Shown: one piece after another, positions 36,501-48,200 of the stretch
Numbering within the stretch: position 1 is the first letter of the stretch
Layout of the letters: every line of letters starts with the position of its first letter
Assembly (NCBI RefSeq): GCF_041296385.1
Contig: NC_091014.1
Span: 53,772,078 to 53,836,077 of the forward strand
DNA: 64,000 nucleotides
Reading direction: 5' to 3'
Source of the DNA: Aphelocoma coerulescens
Lineage: Eukaryota > Chordata > Aves > Passeriformes > Corvidae
The notes under the pieces: generated by a model
Told to the model about the DNA's origin: nothing
Database searches by the model: none
The model's input: the letters and a program-made list of their open reading frames with translations, nothing else
Program-made: the position numbers and the translations under genes

Positions 36501-37350
36501 TTTCCTGTCTGACAAATTGCACCTTATTAGCTTAATTGAGGAACGAGGAGATGTCTGTCCTTCTGCAGGGAGTGGGGAGAGGAAGGGAGGGTGAACCAGG
36601 AGCTGTCTTCAGTACCTACTGGATTTTTCCAGAGGCCATTTCCTCACCTCATCTCCAGGAGAACAGCAACAAAAAAACTAAAATAATTTAGATGAAGCTT
36701 TTGTTCTGTGTATCTCAAGAACCTTTTGAGCAGGCTAAGGGGAGAGAACCCTTTTCCCTCACCTAGTGAGATCCACAGCGTGGGGTTCAACATCCCAGTT
36801 CTCTCGTTGGGTTTTAAGCACCGATCTTTTCCCTCAGCGTACGCACATCGTTAGAACTCTTTTGTACGCTGGCTCATCTAATTTGGTGTGCTCCCTTTCT
36901 GTTGCAGGGGGAGGATGGGGGACAATGGGGTCAGTTAGAGGGGAAGGGTCCCCAATTATTTTTGTTCCTGTCTCTTCAGTTGTTGCTGTTGTTCCCGTCA
37001 GCACGCTAGAGTATTGGAGTCTTTGCACACAGAAAGCTTCCTTTTGCACAGAATGAGCTTCTAGCTTTTGTACAGACTAACTGAATGTATTTGGGGAGGG
37101 GGGAAATAGGGAGTAAACCAATTCCAAACAAACCAATCAGAGTATAATGCCTTTTCTGAGCGAGTATGTGCTGTAAAAGGAGATTGTAATAGCAAAGGGA
37201 GGGCAGGCTCAAGTATAATTTGACACAAAGTGTGGTTTTATTTTTGTACTGATATGGATAAGAGACTGTACAGCATCTATTTATTTAGATGATTTATGTG
37301 GTAAATGTTGCAAACAAAATTATTAAAATATTAAATATGAGAACTGACAT
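30530..37350 (+). other. CBX7: CBX7 3'UTR (proposed)
   Basis: After the CBX7 stop no gene intervenes before an AT-rich end containing two overlapping-spaced ATTAAA signals at 37322-37335. These are followed by a GU-rich stretch (GGTATGTTTGTGTGG), as expected for a cleavage site. This implies a 3'UTR of about 6.8 kb. An earlier AATAAA at 33979-33984 could give a shorter form. The extent is inferred from signals only; introns in the UTR cannot be excluded. Confidence 0.5.
37322..37335 (+). terminator. CBX7: Candidate distal polyadenylation signals of CBX7 (two ATTAAA)
   Basis: ATTAAA occurs at 37322-37327 and at 37330-37335. A GU-rich downstream element is at 37361-37375. The upstream 80 bases are AU-rich, including TATTTATTTAGATGATTTA. 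Confidence 0.5.
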
Positions 37351-40300
37351 TTACCTCATGGTATGTTTGTGTGGTCATTTACCCCCCCTCCCTTGCTTTA
37401 ATTCTACAGCTGAATTATTTTCCAACAGTCACTTCTATTGGTGTATAAACATTCAGTGCAGCTGGAAAAAGAATGGAAAATGTGCATGCGTGCGTAAGGA
37501 AGATCAGTAAAGAAGGATCGATGAAGAATGGAGCCTGCAAAAGGCTGTTTCTGACATTACTTTGATTGGAGGAGGTCAAGTTTTTATTAATTTTTAACCC
37601 ACTGGGTAAGTTAGAGTTGTACAGGGGTGACCTGGGATGACTGGTCTTGGATGGATTACGATTTGAAGAGGAGAATGCTGATGGCAGGGGGGCTGCAGCT
37701 CTGGGTTTAGGGAGTTCTCTACATCCTTGCACAAGGCTGCAGTGCCAGGACAGCTCTGCCCCAGTACCAGGAGAGTGCTGGTGTGCCCCATATCCTGCAT
37801 CTCATGGCAATGCAGAGAGTCTGAGATGAGGCCTGGGCTGCCAGGCATGCTCTGCAGTGCTTGCCAGCAGGAAAGCAGCTCTCCTCCAAGCCAAAGCCTC
37901 CAATGGGCTGGCTAGCAAGGCTTCCAGGGACCTCTTCTGGAGCACAGCTTCTCCTGGGTACAGTTTGGCCCCTGGTTCACCCCACAGCTTAGCCAAGGAG
38001 CCTGAGTCCTGGAACTGCTGATACTCCATGGAGAGAATCCCAAATGTCATTTAGTCCACTTTGGTGGCTGGCTTGCTCCCTCGAGGTGTGTCCCACTCCA
38101 TCCCCTGTGGAGGGGGAGGCCAGCTGTTTATTGAGGTACCTGGGCAAGAGAATGGGGCTGTCTGAGATGCCTCTAGTAGATGTAATGTGGGGGTGAGCCC
38201 TGCACCTGAACGCAGCTATGGCATCAGTCACAAAAGCATGTGGAGCAAAAGCAGAGGGGGATGGGTTGTATTGCCTGAGTCAGTCACGGCTCAAGGCAGC
38301 GTGTTTAGGTCTTGCCTGTGTAACCAAAGCGCTGTCAGCATGCTTTGCCTTGAGGCAGGGAAGCTGGAATTGAGTGATGGCATCAGAGCAGGACTCCAGC
38401 CAGCCACTTATTTTCTGGCAGCAGCTAGCAAGTCAGGTGAAGTTGTAAGAAACTGCAGTGCAGAGTTACGGGAAAGCCTGCTCTGGAGATTGTGTCTTCC
38501 TACCTCTGCCAATGCTGCAGAGGCTGGCTGGTGCTAGAAACAGCTTGTCCTTTTGCATGCATGTGTTGGCTGGATTAAAGGTTAATCTGGGCAGTCCTCC
38601 TTTTTTTTAATAAGCTGTTGCTATGCCGCCCCTCTGATCCGTGCAGTGCAGCCGACTTGCCTTGCAAAGCTCTCCCCATCAGATGCCTGCGAATAAGGGC
38701 ACTTGGTGAAAGGGGAAACCACACGATTTGAGCAGTTTGGTGTTCTCTGAGAAGCACAGAGTGACATGCAGCCTCTGTGACCCCTGCGATGGCAGTCACT
38801 TCCTGTCTGTTCAGTGCCACACAACCTCCCTGCTCTTGCTCCTTCTCTTCACACGATTTTGCTTGCCAAGAAACTGTTTTTGAATCAAGAATGCAAGAAA
38901 TCTGGGGGACTTGTGTAATCATCCTGATCCAGTGGCAGCCTGGGCAGCTGGGCCTGCTTTGGGAACTCCTAGACAGGCCCCAGGGATATCATAGCATCCC
39001 ACTGGTGTAGGCACAGCACAAACCCCATGGGCTTTTTCTCTCTGCTACATCAAAAAGTTAGTGGGCTGGAGGGCTGGTTGTTCTGGCCACTGCTTGGGTC
39101 GTGCTGAGCGACCCACACCTGGTGTGCAGGGAGTTACGCAGTCAGCTCCGAGGGACCTGCCTTTGCTTGTGTGTGTTTCAGAGCTGCAGCAGGGAAATCC
39201 CAGCACATGTTGACCTGGATGCCCATAATGCCAAGGGTTTGCTTGGAAATGTACACTGCATTGGCTTGAGGGGCTGGGCTGTGTGCAGTTGTTTCTAGTG
39301 TAGGTGAGGGAGTGACCATTTGCTTTCCAAAATCTGCTTCTCCTGACAGTGACCTCACTGGAGCAAAGAGCAGCAGAGTCTGTTGATGAACCCTTGGAGC
39401 TGTTCTCCTGGGGATAAGTGCTGCTAATCCGGCCAGGTCCACAAAAAATGAGCTTGAGGCAGCCACTGACTTTGAGCAGGTGAGTTTCCCATTCTCAAGT
39501 GCCATTTCAAAAACACATAGAAATGTTCTCGCACCTGCTGCTGTTCCCCTGTGCCTGTACACCACTGGCCAGGGGTTTTGATGTGAAAGATCTTGTTGCT
39601 CTCCCAAAGCTTATTGCTTCCAGGCACTGAATTCCTGGTGCTAGTGAGAAGTGCTACAGTGTATCCTTCGGCACCAGGGTCTTGCAGGCAGCGAGTTGCC
39701 AGAAAAATATTTTATTTCAGTGTCTGTAGTGAACAATAGCTCTTCCGGGAGGGCTGTGCTCCCAGGTGGGTTGTTTTTTGGTTTTTTTTTTTCAAGTGTT
39801 TTACTGGAATTGTGAATGAAACAAAGGAAATGCCCAACAATGCCCTGAACAGCTGGATATTCTGCTACTATTTTGCTTTGTGAGAGTAAAAGTTAGATGA
39901 AAGTGTTAGGCGATACCTGTGCAACGGCAGCTTGCGGTGATTTGAGCAGTCACTGTGGCTGGAAAGAACATTCTGCTGACAGGTGGAAGGAGAAAATAAC
40001 TAGAAAGAGCACATGGAGCTCCCTGAAAAGTTGCTGCCCCTTCTGGTCCATGGAACAGGGTCCCTTGTGCTCTTGTCCTGAGGTGGGGTGTGCTGTTCAT
40101 GACCCACACATCTGTTTTGGGTCAAGGCCACCAGTCTTGGCTGCTGCACCTGTGTTTGTGTAGCCACGTAAAGACTTTTCCCCCTTTTGATTTAAGGGTG
40201 CCTGCTTTTGAGGGTGGATGATATTGCTGGTTGAAAGTTCAGTTACTTGACACTCTGCTACAAATGTAAAAGCAGTTGTTTTAAAAGAGTGAACAGTAAC

Positions 40301-41689
40301 AAACACTAACTTAAACGTAGATGGTGTTAATGAACACTTAATGTGCAAAGTTAAAATAGTGAGAAGCAAAATGCAATGGGTGTGATGGACTGGTTCTTTT
40401 AAAGTCACCTTCAAGCATGTGAAGAACTGAGATTAAAAAAAGGTGGTGTCTAGAGAAAAGGGGCAGTCCAGAAGGACTTGACCCAGTCTAGGTGAGAGTC
40501 TTGGGCTTTTTGTTCTTGCCTGCCCTGTGATGGCAAACACCTGGGAAAGGCCCTCTTAGAGACTATTCATGAAGTGAGGGATATGACCTAAATGCAGAAT
40601 TATCAGTGATGAAGCACGTTGTGGTTCAGTCCCTGACCACAGAAACACCTCCTTCTCCAAATTGTTCACATGTCCTGAACCAGGGTCCATGTGATTGTCT
40701 CCATCAGCATTCAGCAACCTCTCCATTAACCCCCCTTCAAATGGGGACATGGCGGTGGGGAGCTTTTTTGACTCTCCTGAGTCACTTTTCCTCCGGGCAG
40801 AGAGCTTGTGTTGGCTGCAGTATTTCAGCTGCTAAGGTGAAAAAGAACAAAACACTCTGACAGATCTTGCCTGAATCACAGGCAGTGAGGAAAACATTCA
40901 TTTTCCTACCTGCATGCCTTGACTTTGGGAAATCCATCCCTGCTAGTACTGATATTATAGCCATAATGTAGCCGCTTCCAGAATACCCTCCTTCTGGGTG
41001 AAACCCCTGAGCAAGAGGTGGAAAGGGAAAGGGAAGATGAGTGCAAATGGAGAAAGGGTTAGCGAGTGCCACAGGGGCCGGGGGGGTCCCTGCCAGGCCA
41101 GATGAGGAGCAGGTAGCAGAGGGATTCCACTGCTCTCCAGGTACCTTGCTGGTCGCAGTGGGCTGAGAAAGAGCAGCAAATGCAGGACAACCATCACCCA
41201 CAGCTCTCATCACAGCTCCCACTTCTGTCACAGGGTATCTGGAATGCACTGCCTCCTCACCCAAAAACCAGGCGTAAAAGCAGGACAGGCCAGATAAGGT
41301 CCTCCAAGTAAGGGAGGACCCTGAGTTCCACACAAAAAAAACTGCAGGGCCGTGAGCTTCCATTTTGAATCACAGAGAATGATTTTTGACTGAGATTTTT
41401 GTCTTTTTAGCACCTGCAAGAGAGTGTAAAGTATGCTGCAAATTAATTAGGGGTTTGCAGTAATGGTCAGGGCAGGGAATTCCTCTAAGTGACTTAACAT
41501 TTTTCTGGTTTCTTTACAGTTTTACATAGCATGGTTGGCCTGTTTACCTTGTGGTACCTTATACTGGCTCAAAAATTGTACCTTGTACCGGCACCCATGC
41601 CAGTTAAACGGAATTTAAAAAAAAAAAAAAAAAAAAAGAAGGAAAATATTCAAGCACCTTTATTGCTAGTTTTTGCCTTGGTATGTGCT
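37351..41689. other. CBX7-CBX6 intergenic interval, no gene
   Basis: About 4.3 kb separates the proposed end of CBX7 from the CBX6 CpG island. No cytidine-deaminase motif (HxE...PCxxC) or other protein family is visible in any frame. In human the APOBEC3 cluster occupies this position. An A-run (41617-41636) lies just before the CpG island. Confidence 0.6.
41617..41636. repeat. Poly-A run upstream of CBX6
   Basis: About 20 A's lie just upstream of the CBX6 CpG island; a second A-run (12-13) is at 41776-41789. Confidence 0.8.
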
Positions 41690-42106
41690 TCAAGGCTGCC
41701 TGCTTCCCCACCGGCGAGAGGGGGTGACGGTGCATCTGCAGCGGGAGAAGAAGAGGCTGCCGCCATTGTTTTAAGTAAAAAAAAAAAAAGGCCCCGTTCG
41801 GGCGGGAAGGGGCAATACCGCCGCCATGCCGGGGATCTGCCCGGGAGGGATTCGCTTCCCTCCCCTCCGCTCCGCTCCTCTTCCCGCTGCGCCGCCGTCC
41901 CGCAGGCCGGGGGACCCGAACCCCCCCGCTGCCCACGCCCCGCCCGTGGCGCGGCCCCTTTAAGGGCCTTTAACCACGGGGGGGGCGGGTCACGCGCGGC
42001 CGCGGCGGGAGGGGGCGCGCGGGCGTGCGCGAGCCGGCGGCGGCACGAGGAGGGCGGGGCCGGGGGGCAGGGGGCGGGGCGGCGCGCGCGGGCGGGCGGG
42101 ATTATT

Positions 42107-42136
42107 ATGGGCTGTGGGCGCCGCCGCCGCCGCTGA
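42107..42136 (+). CDS. Short upstream ORF of CBX6 (9 codons, arginine-rich)
   Basis: An ATG at 42107 opens MGCGRRRRR and stops at TGA 42134-42136, 14 bases before the CBX6 ATG. The five arginines come from consecutive CGC codons. If transcription starts upstream of 42107 it would be a 5'UTR uORF that could reduce CBX6 translation. Its ATG context (ATT at -3 to -1, G at +4) is moderate: -3 is A. There is no evidence that the peptide itself is functional. Confidence 0.35.
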   Translation: MGCGRRRRR

Positions 42137-42150
42137 GGGGGAGCAGCAAG

Positions 42151-42219
42151 ATGGAGCTGTCTGCAGTGGGGGAGCGCGTCTTCGCCGCCGAGTCCATCAT
42201 CAAGCGCCGCATCCGAAAG
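42151..42219 (+). CDS. CBX6: CBX6 coding exon 1
   Basis: This exon encodes residues 1-23 including F11, 69 nt. The ATG context AGCAAGATGG is a strong Kozak match (A/G at -3, G at +4). The donor is GTGAGG. Confidence 0.96.
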
Positions 42220-45200
42220 GTGAGGGGCTGCCCCCGCTGGGGCTGCGGGACCCCCCCTCCCCCTCGGTCTTCGCTGCCGGGCCCCGGCCGCGCCGCTGGC
42301 CCGCCCGCCGGGCCCCCGCCTCACACACTCCCCCCCCCCCCCGCCTTCTCCCCCGTGTGTTGCAGGGGCGCATCGAGTACCTGGTGAAATGGAAAGGCTG
42401 GGCCATCAAGTGAGTGTATCCCGCCCGGGCTTCGGGGATGGGAGGCACGGGATGGGGCAGAATGGGATGGAGGGGGAGGTATCTGTGTGTGTGGCTGCGG
42501 GGGGATTTGGGCGCTAACCGCTTCGCTTGTCCCCTCCGCTGCTCCCGCCCCGGCAGGTACAGCACCTGGGAACCCGAGGAGAACATCCTGGACTCCCGCC
42601 TCATCGCCGCCTTCGAGCAGAAGTGAGTGTTCATCCCCCACCCTGGGCTGGGGGGGCTGCAGCAGCAGGTTTGGCTTTGGGTGGGCGAGCGGGAAACTGC
42701 GTCCAGACTCTCCTTTTTTCTTTTTTTTTTTTTTTTTTTTTTTTTTTGTTTGTTTTTTTAAATTTATTTTTTATTTCTTTTTTTTTTTTTTTTTAACGTG
42801 TATGCTTCTGTTTCTCCCTTTGGGAAAAGTTTTAACTTCTTGACAAATTTGATTCCCTAAAGGGAACGAGAGCGTGAGCTGTACGGGCCCAAGAAGAGAG
42901 GACCTAAACCTAAAACTTTTCTGCTGAAGGTAACTCTTATTTAAATAACTTAGGCCTATCGAAAAAATCTCTCAAACCTTGCCGGTGCGTGCCCTTGGAA
43001 GGACTGGACTTTCAAGTGACTTGTGCCTGATGCCTGGCTCTGGGAGCGCGGGGAAAACCGACAGGAAGGGGGGGGGTGGGCAGAGGCACAGAAGCGTGTG
43101 AGGGGAGAGCGCGTGTGCGTGCGACGGGTGCCTCAGCAGGACGGTCAGCACACACAGATGTGCGTGGTGAGCCTGCAGTCTCTTTTTCCAATATCCTCTC
43201 CTTCTCATGGCCTTCTGTTGCCGCAGTGGAGAGCTAGCCAGTCCTGTTCCCTCTTCCTTCAGCAGGCTGTTCCATCCGACCCGTGCCCTGCAACTTAGCA
43301 GCACGCTGAGCGGTCAGGCAGCTGAGGCGGGAATCCCGCTGCCGCTTGTGCTCCTCTGATTGCATTTAAGGATGTCGGTGCTCCACGGGAGTTTCATGAA
43401 GGGTTCATGCTTTGATCTGTAAACTGCAGGCTTGTTTTGCTCTTGCAGAGGGTGAGGGGGGTGAGTGGGAGGAGGAGGAGTGTTTCACCTCTGCATAGGA
43501 TGGCAGCTGAAGTTTCCAGTTCCTCTCTGATAGACTCAGCATCTCTGCAAGATGTCGTAGCATCTCTGCTTGCTTGCAGTGAAGAGCAAGGAAGGTAGTC
43601 CCTAGTGCAGGCTCTCTTGCCCTGTATTTTTGTCTTCTTTTTTAAATTAAGAACTCCCCTAGCTGCGTGACTGTTATGTGAGCTCTGTGAATTTATTAGT
43701 TGACATACGAAATGCCTTGCTCTACTCCCCTCTTCCCTCCCCTTCCTCTCCAACTGTCACAATCTCAGGCTTCAAATGAGCATAGAAAGAACACACCTCT
43801 GTACAGTTCAGACAGATGAACAAGTCTGCAGTTTCCCTGGTTTTATTCTGATATGAAGCCCTGAAACAGCCAGCGTGGACCGCATAGTAAGGCATCACTA
43901 TCATCAAGTCATCCTGTGGCTTTGGGCCAGTCACTTAGGCTTTGTGCGTGTTTCCCCATCTGTGAAACAGGTTAATACTTCCCTTTGCCTGGCAGCAGTA
44001 GGAGCTTTACTCAAGTCAGCACAGCACTTTTAACTGCGTGATCACAAGAAAACGCAGTGAGGGCTAGGGTGTCACCACTTCTCTGCTTTGAGAGGCCATA
44101 ATGAAGCACACAGAAGAAATGCAGGAGCAGGCATATTCTGATGCCCTGTGTGAAACCCAGGGGACTGTGGTAATCCTTGGGAAGTCCTGCTGATGGAACT
44201 GTCCTCCCTCGTTGCTTGTTTTTCTCCTAACAGTGTTCTGTATCTGAAGCCTGAGAATTATAAACATATCTGATATGTACTACCTCTTATGCTGTATTCA
44301 GGGAAAACAGACTAGTTGGCTTTCCTCTTTCTGGCAGTCATGCATTAAATGTAACCCTTGTGTTTAGATTTCCAACAGTGCAAAGGAACACTTGAAGAGA
44401 AAACCACCAGCTTGAAATAGTTCTCTGCCTGCATTAAAAAACACTGGTATTTGTAACACCTGACGCTGTTCAGAGCTGTAGAGGGTGACTATGCTATGTG
44501 TAATCAGTTTCTTTTATTTTGTATTCTGAATGTGATACAGCCATAACTATTGCCATATCACTCATTTAAAAAAAAAAAAAATCACTCATTTTCCCTCATT
44601 TAAAAAACCAAAACCAACCCCCGAACTCAAAACCCACTCATTGCTTCTTTTCCCCCTACCCTTTAAAACCCCCCTAAACTTAATGTGACTTATTCAGCAG
44701 CATCCTTTGAATCACGTCCATGACACGTTTCTGTGGCACATCTTCCTTCTGCCAGCTCCTCAAACGGTAATGGAAACCTGTGGGTTTGCAGAGCTGGCTC
44801 GGTACTTTGTAGAAGATGAACTGTGATAGGGAGCAAGATCAGCTCTCCTGAAGGCTGGTGCCACGTTGTGGGAGAGGCTGGCAGGGCAGAGCGCTACCAC
44901 TGCCGCTCGGTTTCCACCTCTGGGAAACAGAGCTGGTGGAACTGTTAGTGCTCTGACTTGCTGTTCTTCTATGACTTCGGATCGTACCCTAAAAATAACG
45001 CCCCAGACCAGGCAGCGAGAAGTAACTCTGTCTCAGCCAGCCCCATCTGAACTTTTTTGAGCTCTGTTCAGGCAAACCACAATCAACACAACTGTGGAGA
45101 GAGTTACAACAGAGACGGCGAGATGGTTTGCAGCTCAGTTCTTCTGACCCCCGAAGATGGACATTTGACCTCTTCCAGCCCTGCAGCGCTGGTGCTGCTG

Positions 45201-48200
45201 CTGTGGGAGGAGTGGTACTGAGTTCTGCCTCGTGCATTCCTAACAGTATTTTCAGTTCTTTCAGCTGCAGAATCTCTTGCCAGTGAGAATTTCAGAAGCA
45301 GGGGAAGAAATTTGATTCTTGTATCCCAGAGGGAGTATTTGGAGTTGGCAGTTAGAACAATATTCTTTTTGATCTGTTAACTGAACAGATTAGGCCTGGA
45401 TGCAATGATGTTTAAGCAGAAATCTGGCCTAGGACTGCTTTGATAGACTAGTCTGCACTTGACTTGGTGGCTTGCTAGGGTTTTTCATGTGTATTAGTGC
45501 TTGAACCTAGGCTTCTGAGTCTCCAGAATGGCATCAAAATAAGTCCCCTGATACACCATTCAGTCCCTTGGCTTGTGTGGGTGTTTTATCTTGCAGTTGG
45601 GGCTAGGTTTATCCTGGGATTAGTTCTCAAAAGTTGCAGATAGGCACCCAGGGGGATTTGCAGAAAGCATTCCAGCAGGTTAGTGGCCCACGCCTTTGGA
45701 AAAGCTTTGAAAAGCTGCATCTTTGACCACCTGCTGCCTTTGTAAGCCAGGCTCCTGTTTCTGAGAGCTGTCTAACACTTGCCCTTTCGATCAGACTGCA
45801 GAGGCAAATCACAGTCCAGGCTTTGTAATATCACTATCAAGATGGCCGGTGTTGAAAGCGACCCCTGCAAACTTCAACTGCAAAGTTTTGGGCAGGAAAT
45901 GGGTTTTTATCCCTTGCATGCTAGGGGCAAACTTTCCCACAGCTGAGTGCAGGCTTGGCGGGAGGCTGTAATTCTTGGGAGGCTGCTGGTGTGCTGCAGC
46001 CCTGTGCTGAGCGGATGGGAAGCGAAGTCTTTGGTCTGAAATAAGCAGTGCTGTACATAAGGCTCTTACCTAATTTCTTAGGTGTCTGGCAGAGGTCATC
46101 CTTGAGGGCAGGGCCTTCAGCATGGATGCTGGTGTGAGGTTAGAAAGAGACACAGCACGTGCTGTAGTGATCTTCCCCTTTTTCTCCTGCTCAGTTTGCT
46201 CTTTTTATTTCGCTTTTTTCCCTAGGCACTCTGCTGTGTGGAATGCAAACCTCACCAACTCATCTAATAAAGTCTAGCTAGTGCTATTCAGAGACAGAGT
46301 CCTATCTGCAGGCTCAGTGGGTGGCTGGAAAAGACCCCTAGTCGGGGTGACCATAAATACTAAGGTGACAGGAGTGAAGAAGGTTAATGGGAATGAAGAA
46401 GTAAGGGAGAACAAGAGTAAAGGGACTCTTAGTAGGAGAGTGGGGGAAGAAGGGGCTGAGCAGCGTGGTGCTCTGTCATTTTGCCCTTTCTTGAACTCCA
46501 AAGCTGGAATTGGGTTTCTTTTGATCTCCTCCCTGTTCGTAAATTATGCCTGAGTAATTTGAAAACAGACCGTTCCCCTTTTGTAGCATTTTGTTCCCAA
46601 TCCAGAGGGAAACTTTAGTTTATGGCAGTGTTGCTTGGGAGAACTGTGCTATGAACTGGCTTGCTTTTGCCTTGTCACTTGGAAGACTGCAGAAAAAAGA
46701 GGGTGATAAAAAGGCAGAATGGCAGCCAAAAGGGGGAAAGAAGAGCTCTTGCAAATGCTGTTTGGAGCAAAGACTGTGGGAATGCAGGTGGAGAATAAAA
46801 GACAAAGCAGAGCCAGTAATTTATGAGAGAGTAGCGCTGCTATGGTGCAGGAGCGCTACTGGAATTGGCTTGAATTTGAAATAATTAACTAGAAATCCAT
46901 TGCCTTACAAGGTCTTTGGTTTGGTTTTTTCCAAATTGGAGAGGTTTTGACACAAATCAGGTAAGAGAGGCCTTTCTAAGCACGTGTCTGTGTACGTGCT
47001 TGTGTGCCTCAGTGCGTTAAGGGAATGAATGAACGAATATGCTTGCTGGGCCTCGAGGGACACTTACTCAGAAATAGTAGGGAATGGGGGAGATACACTA
47101 GTTCCCAGGGGCAGTGAGGGAGAGCTGTACAAGATAAATAAAGGTGATACATATCCCAGACGGGAAGAGGGGGAAGGGAAGCAATCCCAGCAATTGGCTT
47201 GCTCTCATGACAGAGCACTGCAGCAAGCCTCCAGAAGCTGCATCCTGATGTAGGCTGAGCTGTGTAAGCAGAGAGTGAATTCGTATACATGCTGAGTACC
47301 TCTTCAGCAGTGAGCACATCCTGTGGGTGAAAGCAGCAAAAGCCAGAGAGGTAGTTTCCATTTGGAAAACTTGTAAGCCAAGTAGCAAACTGTAGTGACA
47401 CAGCTGAAAGGATTCAGTGGGTTTGTTTTTCAAAGACCTTATCCTCATATGGCTTGTGAGTGTGACTGAGAAACGGATCTGTAGCAGGGAGAAGTGCATT
47501 TCCAACAGATAAAACTGAATGCTAAGTCTTCCCCAAACCAAAGGTAGCAAGTTACTTAATCTAAAGTTGGAAACGGGAAGGAGAGCCTCTGTGCTGTCCT
47601 CTGCAGTGAAGGGATGAGTTCATATAGGTGATGCCTGAATAAACCTGATCCTGTGGTAGGAATACTGAGCTTCCCGAGTGAGAAAGCTCTAGGGGCTGGT
47701 CTTAGATAAAGCATCTGATACGATTTTTGTTGAAACCTTACCTGGAAAAACAATCTCAAGGTAAGCTGAATATTTGCATAATGCTCTTTAGAACTTGCAT
47801 TGAAGCTGGTCACTGGGGATAGCAGTGTAGCAGCAGGGGAGGACTCTTGGGCCCTAACTTACCCTCTCTTAATAATCTGACCAAAGTATCAATGCTGCAT
47901 GTAGACTACCTGGAGACTACTGAAGCTGGAATTTAATAAAGGCAGATAGCTGAAACATGAGTTAGAAACAGCTTCAGCCTTGAGAAAGTGCCCCAGAAGT
48001 AACTGGAAACGCAGACACCTAGCACGTAAATGAGACCTAGTGGTTCTGGCACACTGGAAAAGTCCAGGCCATGTAGCAGGGCTCTGCTGTGCAAGCACAA
48101 AACCAAGACAGATCTCTGTCAAAACAGGACAGGAGCTGATTAATGTGTACAGGCAGAGAAAGTAAAATCAGCAGGGCCATAGAAGTGCCCAGGTAGTGAC

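Larger units (their letters stand above)
41690..42710 (+). promoter_or_regulatory. CBX6: CpG island promoter of CBX6
   Basis: Very dense CG dinucleotides and GC-box sequences surround exons 1-3. A CCCTTTAAGGGCCTTTAA element (about 41956-41973) and a GGGGGGGCGGG box sit about 160-200 bases upstream of the ATG. No canonical TATA box is evident. The start site is probably between about 41,950 and 42,110, but this is inferred. Confidence 0.7.

Noticed and set aside
41650..42324. Long minus-strand ORF across the CBX6 CpG island
   Set aside because: It is made of Pro/Arg/Ala/Gly-rich sequence antisense to GC-rich promoter DNA, with no family resemblance.
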